DNA of 39,966 nucleotides from Defluviitaleaceae bacterium. Its GTDB lineage: Bacteria > Bacillota > Clostridia > Lachnospirales > WQUN01. The notes beneath the pieces were generated by a model. That model saw nothing but the letters and a program-made list of their open reading frames with translations, searched no databases and had not been told where the DNA came from. The position numbers were made by a program, and so were the translations under genes. Below are positions 30,283 to 39,966 of the stretch, piece by piece. The stretch lies in the NCBI GenBank assembly GCA_009781755.1, contig WQVD01000028.1:1-39966 (forward strand), written 5' to 3'. Numbering within the stretch: position 1 is the first letter of the stretch; each line of letters opens with the position of its first letter.

Positions 30283-30849
30283 ATGAACCAATTCATGTTA
30301 TTTTTATTGAACGCCAATGTGGAGGAACGCCTGTTTGCCATGGATGCGCAAACATTCCGGCAGTTGATTCCGCATTTGTTCAATTTCATCCCGTTAGCGA
30401 TTTTTATCACATTTATTTTATACAAGCCGGTTCGTAACCTTTTGAACGAACGGGCTGCTCGTATTGCCCGCGATTTGGACGAGGCCGAAACAGCCCGCAC
30501 TTCCGCCAATGAATTAAAAGCACAATACGAGCAACGCTTGAAGGACATCGAGTTGGAACGCTCCATCATCTTGGATGACGCCCGCAAACTGGCCACCGAA
30601 CGCCGCAACCGCGAAATCGCCGAGGTAAAAGAAGAAATCGCCGCCATGAAAACCCGCGCCCAATTGGAAATCGCAGCCGAACTGGCCTACGTCAAAGAAC
30701 AAGTGGAGCAGTCCATCGTCGACATATCCACCGCCATGGCGGGCAAATTACTCACCACCACCATCAACGCCAAGGCGCACAGCCGCCTATTTGACGAAGC
30801 CATGGCCGAATTGGAAGAAACGATTTTCAAGCCGGCCGCAACGTTGTAG
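30283..30849 (+). CDS. atpF: ATP synthase subunit b
   Basis: 188-aa stator stalk subunit: one N-terminal span (FNFIPLAIFITFILY), a basic/acidic coiled coil from about residue 50 to 160, and the KPVRNLLNERAARI segment that follows the membrane span. It follows atpE after 1 bp with no clear ribosome site, so it is probably translated by coupling. A 19-residue N-terminal leader precedes the usual start of subunit b. Confidence 0.9.
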   Translation: MNQFMLFLLNANVEERLFAMDAQTFRQLIPHLFNFIPLAIFITFILYKPVRNLLNERAARIARDLDEAETARTSANELKAQYEQRLKDIELERSIILDDARKLATERRNREIAEVKEEIAAMKTRAQLEIAAELAYVKEQVEQSIVDISTAMAGKLLTTTINAKAHSRLFDEAMAELEETIFKPAATL

Positions 30850-30861
30850 GGGGGTGGCTTT

Positions 30862-31389
30862 ATGGCTGATTTAGGCAAGCGTTACGCCACCGCGCTCTTT
30901 GAGTTGTCGGCACAACAAGGCTTGCTGGCGAGATATCTCGAGCAAGCAACCATGCTACGTGACGCGTTGCAAGCGGACGAATGCAAATCATTTATCACGC
31001 ACCCGCGCATTTCCGGCACGGACAAGAAGGCGTTCTTCGATGAAGCATTCAAAGGGAAAATTCACGATCATTTAATGGGTTTTCTCCATTTGACGGTGAA
31101 CAAAAACCGCGAGGATTTTCTTTTGCCTGCATTAAACGCATTAGTGAAAATGATACGCACCCACCACAATGAAACAACCGCACGCGTTGTGTCTGCGGTG
31201 CCATTAAGCAAAAAGCAATTAACCGAAATGGCTGCATTGTTAACGCGCAAATTACACAAAAAAGTGGACATCCATGTGGTAGTTGATCCTGCGGTTATCG
31301 GCGGGTTGAGCATCCAAGTGGACGGATTTTTTATTGACCGCACATTGCGCTATCAGCTGCGCAGCATGAAAGAGGAGATTAGCAAATGA
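30862..31389 (+). CDS. atpH: ATP synthase subunit delta
   Basis: 175-aa subunit linking F1 to the b stalk. [19 protein letters not shown] at the N-terminus and [34 protein letters not shown] at the C-terminus are both conserved. GGGGGGTGG lies before ATG. It overlaps atpA by 4 bp. Confidence 0.92.
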   Translation: MADLGKRYATALFELSAQQGLLARYLEQATMLRDALQADECKSFITHPRISGTDKKAFFDEAFKGKIHDHLMGFLHLTVNKNREDFLLPALNALVKMIRTHHNETTARVVSAVPLSKKQLTEMAALLTRKLHKKVDIHVVVDPAVIGGLSIQVDGFFIDRTLRYQLRSMKEEISK

Positions 31390-33437
31390 TACTCAAGCCC
31401 GATGAAATCAGCTCCATCATCAAACAGCAAATACAGGCCTATTCGACCAAAGTAGACGTGGCCGAAGCCGGGAGCGTGATTCATGTTGGCGACGGTATCG
31501 CCCGCGTGTACGGCTTGACCAACGCCATGAGCGGCGAGTTGCTGGAATTCCCCGGTGACTTGTTCGGCATTGCGTTGAACTTGGACGAGGACTCTATCGG
31601 TGCGGTATTGCTGGGCCCCGACGCCACCGTCAAGGAAGGCGACCCCGTCAAACGCACCAACCGTATCGCCGAAGTACCCGTGGGCGACGGCCTGCTTGGG
31701 CGTGTGGTAGACCCGCTGGGCCAACCGCTGGACGGCAAAGGCGCGGTCAAAGCATCCGGATCACGCGTGATTGAGCGCATCGCGCCCGGCGTTATCGAAC
31801 GCAAGGAAGTAAATATCCCCTTGCAAACGGGCATCAAGGCCATTGACTCGATGGTACCCATCGGCCGTGGTCAGCGCGAGCTCATCATCGGCGACCGCCA
31901 AACGGGCAAAACCACCATAGCCATTGATACCATTATTAACCAAAAAAATTCCGGCGTGTTGTGCGTTTATGTGGCCATCGGGCAAAAAGCCTCGACGGTG
32001 GTACGCATCCAACGCACCTTGGAAGCCGCAGGCGCCATGGACTACACCACCATCGTGGCAGCCAATGCTTCCGACACCGCGCCCATGCAATATATCGCCC
32101 CCTATTCCGGTTGCGCCATCGGCGAGGAATGGATGGAGCAAGGCAAAGACGTATTGGTCGTGTACGACGACCTATCCAAACATGCGGTGGCATACCGCGC
32201 ACTGTCGCTATTGTTACGCCGCCCGCCGGGGCGCGAAGCTTACCCGGGCGACGTTTTTTATTTGCACTCGCGCCTGTTGGAACGCGCGGCATGCTTGGCC
32301 AAAGGCGGCACGCTAACCGCCCTGCCCATCATCGAAACACAAGCGGGCGATATTTCCGCCTACATCCCCACCAATGTCATCTCCATTACCGACGGGCAGA
32401 TTTTCTTGGAGACGGAATTGTTCAACTCCGGCATCCGTCCGGCCATTAACCCCGGTTTGTCCGTATCCCGCGTAGGGGGTGCTGCGCAAATCAAAGCCAT
32501 GAAACAAGTAGCAGGCCCCCTTCGCTTGGAATTGGCGCAATACCGGGAGCTGGCGGCGTTCTCGCAATTCGGCTCCGACCTTTCGACCGATACGATGTTA
32601 CAACTGCGCCACGGCGCACGCATCGTGGAAATATTAAAACAACCCCAAGGCCAACCCCTACCCGTAGAGGAACAAGTACTGCTCCTGTTCGCCGCCGCTG
32701 TCACACGCCGCGAAACCTACGAACACACCGACGAAGAAACCGGCGAGAAAAAAGAAGTCACCATTGAGAAGCAATTCTTCCGCCCCATCTTGCCACAGCA
32801 CGTCGTGCGTACCGAAGCCGCCTTCTTGAATTACTTCCGCAACGGCGGCTACTTGGAAATCCGCCCGGAAAACGCCCGCGTGGACATCCTTAAAGAAATC
32901 CGTACCCAAAAAGACATCGCACAAACTAGCGAATTGGCCCAACAAGCCACCGCCGCCATCGAAGATTTCCTGTGGATGCCATATGAGCAGTTATTACTAA
33001 TCCTCAACGACGCCAAACACTTCGATGCGCTGAACTTGACGGCCGAACAACGCCGCCTGACCGAAGACGCGCTGTTGATTTACAACTTCAACGAACGCGA
33101 AGACATCCGCGCATTGGTTAAACGCGACGGACACATCACCCCGGAAATCAACGAGCGGCTTTATAAAGCCATTTCGCCCTACAGCCCCTTCGCCAAATTG
33201 GCGGGGCGTGGTTTGTCGGCTGAGTTTTTGGATTTGACCCGTTCTGCGCCCATTTTCTTGACGCGCTTGTTGGATCATCGCGCGGTATTTAACGAGCACA
33301 TCGTCACCATCCGCGAAATCCGCGCCAAAGGCGATGAACTACCCGAAGATTTAAAAACCACACTCATCAGCGACCTGCGCAGCTTATTAACACGCGACGA
33401 AATCGCCACGCTGTTTGACAAATTTGATACGAAATAA
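31386..33437 (+). CDS. atpA: ATP synthase subunit alpha with a large internal insertion
   Basis: 683-aa regulatory nucleotide-binding subunit; usual length is about 500-510. The N-terminal and nucleotide-binding parts are normal: [13 protein letters not shown] (P-loop), [30 protein letters not shown]. In the C-terminal helical domain, after LLLFAAA (about residue 435), about 190 extra residues follow, beginning with an Asp/Glu/Lys-rich stretch ([22 protein letters not shown]). Near residue 635 the sequence resembles the usual alpha C-terminus again ([23 protein letters not shown]). The insertion is in frame, with the same base use as the rest. It would lie on the membrane-facing side of F1, near the rotor. 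ATGA overlap with atpH. Confidence 0.93.
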   Translation: MILKPDEISSIIKQQIQAYSTKVDVAEAGSVIHVGDGIARVYGLTNAMSGELLEFPGDLFGIALNLDEDSIGAVLLGPDATVKEGDPVKRTNRIAEVPVGDGLLGRVVDPLGQPLDGKGAVKASGSRVIERIAPGVIERKEVNIPLQTGIKAIDSMVPIGRGQRELIIGDRQTGKTTIAIDTIINQKNSGVLCVYVAIGQKASTVVRIQRTLEAAGAMDYTTIVAANASDTAPMQYIAPYSGCAIGEEWMEQGKDVLVVYDDLSKHAVAYRALSLLLRRPPGREAYPGDVFYLHSRLLERAACLAKGGTLTALPIIETQAGDISAYIPTNVISITDGQIFLETELFNSGIRPAINPGLSVSRVGGAAQIKAMKQVAGPLRLELAQYRELAAFSQFGSDLSTDTMLQLRHGARIVEILKQPQGQPLPVEEQVLLLFAAAVTRRETYEHTDEETGEKKEVTIEKQFFRPILPQHVVRTEAAFLNYFRNGGYLEIRPENARVDILKEIRTQKDIAQTSELAQQATAAIEDFLWMPYEQLLLILNDAKHFDALNLTAEQRRLTEDALLIYNFNEREDIRALVKRDGHITPEINERLYKAISPYSPFAKLAGRGLSAEFLDLTRSAPIFLTRLLDHRAVFNEHIVTIREIRAKGDELPEDLKTTLISDLRSLLTRDEIATLFDKFDTK

Positions 33438-33449
33438 GGAGCTTCGCAC

Positions 33450-34322
33450 ATGCCGTCCATGAAGGCCATCAAACAAAGGCGCGCCAGCGTTACCAATATG
33501 CAGCAAGCCATGCGCGCCATGAATTTGGTAGCCACGGCCAAGTTGCAACGCGCCCGTACCGAGTGGCAGCAGATACAAGCGTTTATTAGCGGTACGGACA
33601 CGGCCATGCGCAACGTAGCCATGGACGAGCGCGTAGCCACGCATCTTTGTGTGCAGGGACACGAATCCCCCGGCCGCAACGCGTTGTACTTGGTCATTTC
33701 CAGCGACCGCGGCAAATGCGGCGGTTATAATTTGAATGCAGCGAAAAAAGCCTTGACCCACGCGGCTGAAAACAACAAAAACGCCCAATACGTGGTCATC
33801 GGAGCAAAGGGCTACGAATATTTTACAACCCGCGGCCATACCGCCCAATGCGAACCCGCGCCCAAATCGCAACCCTCCTACACCGAAGCACAAGCTTTTG
33901 CAAAAATGTTGCTAAACGCATACAGCAGCCAAGATGACGAACAAGGCGCGGATGAAGTGTACATCGTTTATACAAAATTCACGTCCATTTTGGCCACCGA
34001 GCCTACGGTGGTGCAGGTGCTACCATTAAACGCGCGGCTGGTCGACGTCAACGAAAATACACACAAACCCATGCTGTACGACCCCGACCCCGGCGTTTTT
34101 ATCGATCATATGATGCCCATTTACTTGGCGGCGTTTATCTACGGCACCATGATGGAATCCGTCGTGTGCGAACAGGCCGCGCGTATGCTCAACATGGATG
34201 CCGCCACCAACAACGCACAAGAAATCATCGAGGACCTCACATTGATGTTCAACCGGCAACGCCAAGGTGCCATTACCCAAGAAATAACAGAAATCGTAAG
34301 CGGCGCGAACGCGTTGAATTAA
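33450..34322 (+). CDS. atpG: ATP synthase subunit gamma
   Basis: 290-aa rotor shaft subunit. The N-terminal helix is MKAIKQRRASVTNMQQAMRAMNLVATAKLQRA, the core has ALYLVISSDRGKCGGYNLN, and the C-terminal helix has EQAARMLNMDAATNNAQEIIEDLTLMFNRQRQGAITQEITEIVSGANAL. Conserved and complete. TAAGGAG precedes ATG. Confidence 0.94.
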   Translation: MPSMKAIKQRRASVTNMQQAMRAMNLVATAKLQRARTEWQQIQAFISGTDTAMRNVAMDERVATHLCVQGHESPGRNALYLVISSDRGKCGGYNLNAAKKALTHAAENNKNAQYVVIGAKGYEYFTTRGHTAQCEPAPKSQPSYTEAQAFAKMLLNAYSSQDDEQGADEVYIVYTKFTSILATEPTVVQVLPLNARLVDVNENTHKPMLYDPDPGVFIDHMMPIYLAAFIYGTMMESVVCEQAARMLNMDAATNNAQEIIEDLTLMFNRQRQGAITQEITEIVSGANALN

Positions 34323-34329
34323 TAGGTAG

Positions 34330-35751
<1,422 letters not shown>

Positions 35752-35760
35752 GAGGCAGCC

Positions 35761-36213
35761 ATGGCAGACAAAAAAATCGAAGTCCGCATACTAACCCCGC
35801 ACGCACGCACCGCCGCCAATCCCTATAAATATCAAGCAGAAGTAAATATGGTCATTGTGCGCACCACCACCGGTGACCGCGGCTTCCTACCCGGCCACGA
35901 GGCGTGTTCTGTCGTATTGGATGCGGGCATCCTACGCATCATCACCGGCGCCGACGCGCCCGAGCTCAAGCTAGCCGTACTGGGCGGCATCGCACAGATG
36001 GATGAAGATGTGTTAACCGTAATCACCGAAACCGCCGAATGGCCCGAAGAAATTGACCGCGCACGTGCAGCAGCGGCGCGAGATGATTTGGTTAACCGAA
36101 TAACCAAGGCTGAATCGGTTGAAATGGATGGCTTGAAGAAGGAATTACGCGCGGCTGATGTGCTAATGGCTGTAGGTGCGATGCCGCCAAGTGGCGTTGC
36201 ACACGAGAAATAG
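35761..36213 (+). CDS. atpC: ATP synthase subunit epsilon
   Basis: 150-aa regulatory subunit. The N-terminal beta sandwich includes VNMVIVRTTTGDRGFLPGHEACSVVLDAGILRI and GGIAQMDEDVLTVITETAEWPEEIDRARAAAARDDL, which leads into the helical hairpin that can inhibit the enzyme. It is a little longer than usual (about 135). TAGGAGG lies 7 bp before ATG. It is the last gene of the operon. Confidence 0.92.
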   Translation: MADKKIEVRILTPHARTAANPYKYQAEVNMVIVRTTTGDRGFLPGHEACSVVLDAGILRIITGADAPELKLAVLGGIAQMDEDVLTVITETAEWPEEIDRARAAAARDDLVNRITKAESVEMDGLKKELRAADVLMAVGAMPPSGVAHEK

Positions 36214-36220
36214 GGATGAT

Positions 36221-36288
36221 AAGGTCAAAAGATTAAAACCCTGGGCGCTGCCCAGACCCGCAAGGGGGAACCGTTCCCCCTTGACCCC
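36221..36288 (+). repeat. Intergenic repeat, GACCCCGCAAGGGG family, copy B
   Basis: AAGGTCAAAAGATTAAAACCC, then CTGGGCGCTGCCCAG, ACCCGCAAGGGGG and CCCCCTTGACCCC: the same order as copy A at 20,680-20,758. Confidence 0.72.
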
Positions 36289-36346
36289 GCGCTGTGCTTC
36301 GCTACACGTAATTAAAATGAATGCAAACATAATGCAACACCAAAAA

Positions 36347-36366
36347 CCGCGCGAATGCGCGGTTTT
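36347..36366. terminator. Bidirectional terminator after the atp operon
   Basis: CCGCGC, loop GAAT, GCGCGG, with AAAAA before and TTTT after, so it can stop transcripts from both sides: the atp operon and the leftward genes at 36,476-37,149. Confidence 0.8.
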
Positions 36367-36370
36367 ACAT

Positions 36371-36474
36371 TGGGGTCAAGGGGATAATTTCCGCTTGTCG
36401 GGGTTTGGGGCTGAATAGCCCCAAGGTCTTAATCTTTTGACTTTAAATCTTTTGATCTTAATCTTTTAATCTTG
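36371..36474 (-). repeat. Intergenic repeat, GACCCCGCAAGGGG family, inverted copy C
   Basis: On the minus strand it has the AT-rich lead (AGATTAAAAGATTAAGATC, duplicated here), CTTGGGGCTATTCAGCCCC, AACCCC and CCCCTTGACCCC. It faces copy B across about 80 bp that contain the terminator, so the pair could fold into one long hairpin. Confidence 0.65.
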
Positions 36475-36475
36475 C

Positions 36476-36745
36476 TTAGTTCGGGTGATGCGGGGTGTTC
36501 GGCGTGTGATTATGTCGATGCGGCGCGGGGTGCGTATGCTGTTCCATCGTCGCTCTTCCGATAAAGCTCAAGCAATATAAACCAGCCAGCGCTATAATCG
36601 TGTATATGATTCGGCTAACGACGCTTTCCATACCGCCAAATATCACCGCAATCAAATCAAATCTAAAAAGGCCAATGAGCCCCCAGTTGATTGCGCCCAA
36701 AATAACCAGCGACAATGCAACCCAGTCCCAATTTCTGTACCTCAT
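36476..36745 (-). CDS. DUF378 family small membrane protein
   Basis: 89-aa protein with two spans (WVALSLVILGAINWGLIGLF and VSRIIYTIIALAGLYCLSFIG) and the NWGLIGLFRFDL motif of DUF378. The C-terminal tail is rich in His (HTHPAPHRHNHTPNTPHHPN) and could bind metal. GGAAGGAGG lies 10 bp before ATG. Function unknown. Confidence 0.88.
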   Translation of the reverse strand: MRYRNWDWVALSLVILGAINWGLIGLFRFDLIAVIFGGMESVVSRIIYTIIALAGLYCLSFIGRATMEQHTHPAPHRHNHTPNTPHHPN

Positions 36746-36822
36746 TGATCTGCCTCCTTCCTGTTTTTTCTCACCTAGTATGACACCAGGAAAGAAAATT
36801 ATTCGCTGGGAAAAGGAGGATA

Positions 36823-37149
36823 TTAAAGCAGTACACCATATACAAACATCAGCACAAACGCCAAGCATCCCAAGAACATGAGTAAATTTATGAAAAAATC
36901 TGCGCGCCTTTTTCGGGGGCGTTTTTTTGTTTCGTTTGCGGTGATGATGGGCGCGTGGGCGTGTGTTATGGGAAAGTTGGCGGGCAGCGGCTTGCGGTTG
37001 CGTGCCAAATAGTTGGCAATGATTTGCTCGGCTTCTTCTACCATATTGGTGGGTATGTTCTTGGCATCGGGCTTGACGATGAAGATGGCTTGCTCGTACC
37101 ACGATTTGGTGTCGCCTTGGATCAGAATTACACGTTCGGTGGTTGTCAT
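36823..37149 (-). CDS. Hypothetical protein with a C-terminal membrane anchor
   Basis: 108-aa protein. The N-terminal ~60 residues are soluble (VILIQGDTKSWYEQAIFIVKPDAKNIPTNMVEEAEQIIANYL), followed by a basic stretch (KKRPRKRR) and one span (FFINLLMFLGCLAFVLMFVYGVLL). This tail-anchored pattern recurs in clostridial genomes, but I cannot assign a role. AGGAGG lies 7 bp before ATG. Confidence 0.75.
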   Translation of the reverse strand: MTTTERVILIQGDTKSWYEQAIFIVKPDAKNIPTNMVEEAEQIIANYLARNRKPLPANFPITHAHAPIITANETKKRPRKRRADFFINLLMFLGCLAFVLMFVYGVLL

Positions 37150-37271
37150 GATGCGCCTCCTGTTGTGCGCTTTTTTGTGCGCCTCTTTAATGAAAGCTTC
37201 GCCACCGTCGGCTTGCGCTATACCTAAGCATCACCTATAATTTTCCAAATACGAGTTGAGGAGTGAACCGC

Positions 37272-38039
37272 ATGTCTACCATCGGTACAAACATTGAGGC
37301 CAACCGCCGCTACATGCATTGTCCGTCTTTCAAATCCGGCATGGCACAAAGCGACCAGTCGAAGGAAGTACCCGCGCCGCCGTTCCATCATGAACCGCAG
37401 GGCGAAGTAATTGTTTTACCCGCGTTTGAGGGCGCATTATCTACGCCCGGGTATGCGGAGTTGCTGGACACGCGCCGCTCGATGCGCAAATATGACGAAG
37501 GCAAACCCATGACCCAACAAGAATTGAGCTTCTTGTTGTGGAGTGCACAAGGCATCCAATTTTTGCGGGCGCATTCTAGTTTGCGGCCTACGCCGTCGGG
37601 CGGGGCGCGTCATCCGTTCGAGACTTACATCTATGTACGCAATGTTGAAGGCTTGACACCCGGCATCTACCATTACGCGCCGCAAGCTAATATCGGAGAA
37701 AAAGTTTGTACCATTTGGAAAAAAAGCGACCTGCCTAACGAGCCTACCATTACCGAAATGCTCGTAGGGCAAAAATGGGCCGCCAACGCACCGGTAGTGC
37801 TTTTTTATACCTGCGTGCCTTACCGGGCAGAGTGGCGTTACGTACACATGGCGCACCGCGTCATGCTCATCGACTTGGGTCACTTGGGGCAAAATGTCAT
37901 GTTATCTGCCGCCGCGTTGGGGCTGGGTAGCTGTTGCATGGCTGCCTTTGACCAAGAATTGTGCGACCAAGCGCTGACGATCGATAGCATCAACGAATAC
38001 ACCGTATACGCCATCGCGGCAGGCGCAACAGTACAATGA
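37272..38039 (+). CDS. SagB/ThcOx-type nitroreductase-fold dehydrogenase
   Basis: 255-aa FMN-dependent oxidoreductase. TRRSMRKYDEGKPMTQQELSFLLWSAQGI and LRPTPSGGARHPFETYIYVRNVEGLTPGIYHY are typical of SagB-like proteins; the C-terminus has LIDLGHLGQNVMLSAAALGLGSC. In SagB the family oxidises azolines in peptide products, but no leader peptide or cyclodehydratase is here, so the role is open. GAGGAG lies 8 bp before ATG 37,272; the GTG at 37,263 is too close to it. It overlaps the next gene by ATGA. Confidence 0.87.
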   Translation: MSTIGTNIEANRRYMHCPSFKSGMAQSDQSKEVPAPPFHHEPQGEVIVLPAFEGALSTPGYAELLDTRRSMRKYDEGKPMTQQELSFLLWSAQGIQFLRAHSSLRPTPSGGARHPFETYIYVRNVEGLTPGIYHYAPQANIGEKVCTIWKKSDLPNEPTITEMLVGQKWAANAPVVLFYTCVPYRAEWRYVHMAHRVMLIDLGHLGQNVMLSAAALGLGSCCMAAFDQELCDQALTIDSINEYTVYAIAAGATVQ

Positions 38040-39736
38040 GCCGCATTATTTGCAATCCCCTTCCCCTGCCCTATCGCTATCAAGCTAAGCATGACGGCAA
38101 GGGCGGCGCAGCCATGTTCCGCGAGGCCGCCGACCCCACGTTGATTCGTTTCAAGTCGCATTATTTGCTGTTTGTGTCCATGAGCGGCGGATTTTGGTAT
38201 TCGCAGGACTTGGCGGAATGGCATTTCAAAGAGACACCCTAGCTACCCAACTACGACTACGCGCCCGACGTACACGAAGTCAACGGACGCGTCATCTTCA
38301 GCGCATCACGCGGGGATAAGCCGTGTACTTTTTTTGGCAGCTATGACCCCATCAACGAGCCGTTTGAGCCCATCGCATCGCCGTTTATCTTTTGGGATCC
38401 GGCGCTGTTTGCCGACGATGACGGGCGGCTGTACTTCTATTGGGGCTGCGGCAACGAGCATCCCCTGTGGGGCATTGAAATGGACGCAAATTTCACTCCC
38501 CTCGGCGAAAAGGTCGCCGTCATGCGCGCCCGCCACGACATACACGGCTGGGAACGCCACGGCGAAAATAATTCCAACCCCACCGCCCACCCCTACATTG
38601 AAGGCGTGTTTGTGAACAAGGTCAACGGAAAATATTACTTGCAATACGCCGCGCCCGGCACGGAGTTTAACGTCTACGCCAATGGTGTGTATGTAGCCGA
38701 CGCACCACTTGGGCCATTCACTTACCAAGTGCACAACCCATTTTCGTCGCGGCCGGGTGGGTTTGCCACGGGTGCGGGGCATGGCAGTACCTTCCAAGAC
38801 TTCGCGGGCAACTGGTGGCATATTGCCACCATTCGCATCAGCGTCAATGAAATGTTCGAGCGACGGCTGGGGTTATTCCCCTGCGATTTTGACGCGGACG
38901 GCGTCAAGTTTTGCAACCAGCACTTCGCCGATTATCCCTACGCGCTGCCCGACGGAAAGCGCTCGGACATGCAACGCATCGCGCCCATGTGGAACCTACT
39001 TTCCTACAACAAGCCCACAACGGCCTCGTCGCACCAGCTCAACCACGCCCCCGCACTGGCCGCCAACGAGGACATCACCACTTGGTGGGCCGCCGACGCA
39101 AACGACTCAACCCCATGGTTGCAAATTGACCTGCGCGATACCTGCGCTGTACACGCCCTACAAATCAACTTCGCCGACCATCAAACACCCCTGCCCCACG
39201 CATGGGATACTCACGCCGATGCACAAGCCCACGGCCGTGTAATCTACAGCGACCGAGGCGATGTGTCTTTCCTATTACAAGGCTCCACTGACGGCGAACA
39301 TTGGACAACCATCAAAGACACCCGCAACGCCCCGGAGGACAACCCACATGATTTAATCGTGTTGGACACGCCCACGCGCTTGCGTTATGTGCGTATTTCC
39401 TACATTTCCCAAGCGGTGCAGGGCACCATTGCACTTAGCGGATTGCGCATATTCGGCATGGGCAACGGCACGCCGCCCGCACCCATCACCTCCTTCACCG
39501 CCAAACGCTCCGCCTGCGGCATGGACGCTAGCCTCACATGGGAAGCCGCCACCAATGCCGACGGGTACAACCTTCGCTATGGCACCACCCCCGACAAGCT
39601 ATATAACAGCTGGCAAGTCTTTGGCAAAAACGCACTCAAATTCACCTTCCTAACCAAAGACAAACCCTGCTACCTAGCCATCGACAGCTTCAATGAAAAC
39701 GGCGTAACCCCCGGCACTACGCAAAAAATCGATTAA
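38036..39736 (+). pseudogene. GH43-like glycoside hydrolase with C-terminal discoidin/Fn3 parts, broken by TAG
   Basis: One frame of 567 codons holds a five-bladed hydrolase of GH43 type: ADPTLIRFKSHYLLFVS (likely base Asp), FFWDPALFADDDGRLYFYWG-like segment, HPYIEGVFV (likely acid Glu). A discoidin-like (F5/8 type C) module follows (PTTASSHQLNHAPALAANEDITTWWAADANDSTPWLQIDL), then an Fn3-like end. Codon 69 (38,240-38,242) is TAG, after which the frame continues as good hydrolase sequence without a shift. No signal peptide is seen, so it would act in the cytoplasm. The part after the stop has no ribosome site. TAG ends other genes here, so read-through is unlikely. Confidence 0.82.
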
Positions 39737-39760
39737 ACAACCACACCCCAGCACAAACCA

Positions 39761-39792
39761 ACGGACATGTCAACACTAGGCATGTCCGTTTT
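39761..39792 (+). terminator. Terminator-like hairpin after the hydrolase gene
   Basis: ACGGACATG and CATGTCCGT make a perfect 9-bp stem with an 11-nt loop, followed by TTTT. Confidence 0.7.
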
Positions 39793-39798
39793 GCATTG

Positions 39799-39966
39799 TA
39801 TACTCCCTCCAAGTCATCGGCGTATCCTAGACATCCAACATGTAACACGGCTCTCATGACAAACGTATGCAAACGTCCCTGCGTGCATCCCGTACAACAC
39901 ATGCCCCCGGATCGAATCGTTACCACCGGACTACAGACTCACAAAAACCTCTGGCCAGAGAGAGTC
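39799..39966 (-). repeat. ~170-bp structured interspersed repeat, copy 2 (reaches window end)
   Basis: Inverted copy of 707-877. It lies about 62 bp after the stop of the hydrolase gene and has the same orientation relative to that gene as copy 1 has to the kinase gene. Palindrome CTCTGGCCAGAG with GACTC/GAGTC around it. The window stops at the outer edge of the similarity, so the full extent is not visible. Ending a contig in a repeat is what assembly breaks at multi-copy sequences look like. Confidence 0.75.

Noticed and set aside
38240..38242. TAG recoding (pyrrolysine or suppressor use)
   Set aside because: Several well-conserved genes in the window end at TAG, and no tRNA or synthetase for recoding is visible here.

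Overview
The window looks like chromosomal DNA from a Gram-positive, meso-DAP-type bacterium of the Clostridia (Bacillota). Four things point there: a spoVD-murE-murF-mraY-murD-spoVE/ftsW cell-wall cluster, a PASTA-tailed class B PBP of SpoVD type, an atpZ-atpI-led F-type ATP synthase operon, and strong GGAGG ribosome binding sites. Species and genus cannot be named from sequence alone. The ATP synthase c subunit carries the Na+-binding residue set, which suggests an anaerobe that uses sodium bioenergetics.

Layout: (1) 1-940: a 3' fragment of a tRNA-Thr gene, a small membrane ORF, and copy 1 of a ~170-bp structured repeat. (2) 941-11,640: a minus-strand two-component system with an ABC transporter, a WYL regulator, a gene broken by one in-frame stop, a DinB protein, a heterodimeric ABC exporter and a membrane protein. 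(3) 11,722-28,313: the division/cell-wall cluster. Its first gene, spoVD, is split by a 6,981-bp integrated element. (4) 28,326-36,366: the ATP synthase operon. (5) 36,214-39,966: interspersed repeats, two small membrane proteins, a SagB-type nitroreductase coupled to a GH43-like gene broken by one TAG, and copy 2 of the ~170-bp repeat in inverted orientation.

The main discovery is the element at 12,827-19,811. It interrupts spoVD exactly between Cys and Asn of the catalytic S-C-N motif. It encodes a large serine recombinase next to its right end and about eleven tightly packed cargo genes. No phage structural or conjugation genes were seen. Both junctions share GCAA in the same reading frame, so excision would restore a 654-residue SpoVD. 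Joining the element's own ends rebuilds a near-perfect palindromic attP (16-bp arms, 15/16 matching, 10-bp spacer centred on AA). This has the architecture of the sigK 'skin' and other sporulation-gene intervening elements, here in a cell-wall PBP gene and carrying an unusual metabolic/repair cargo.

Other points of note: a GNAT-MurE fusion, an ATP synthase alpha subunit with a ~190-residue internal insertion, a deformylase-like protein that has lost its metal-binding Cys, a perfect 16-bp inverted repeat in front of the recombinase gene, two long palindromes with a shared core, and the paired structured repeats at the two ends of the window.
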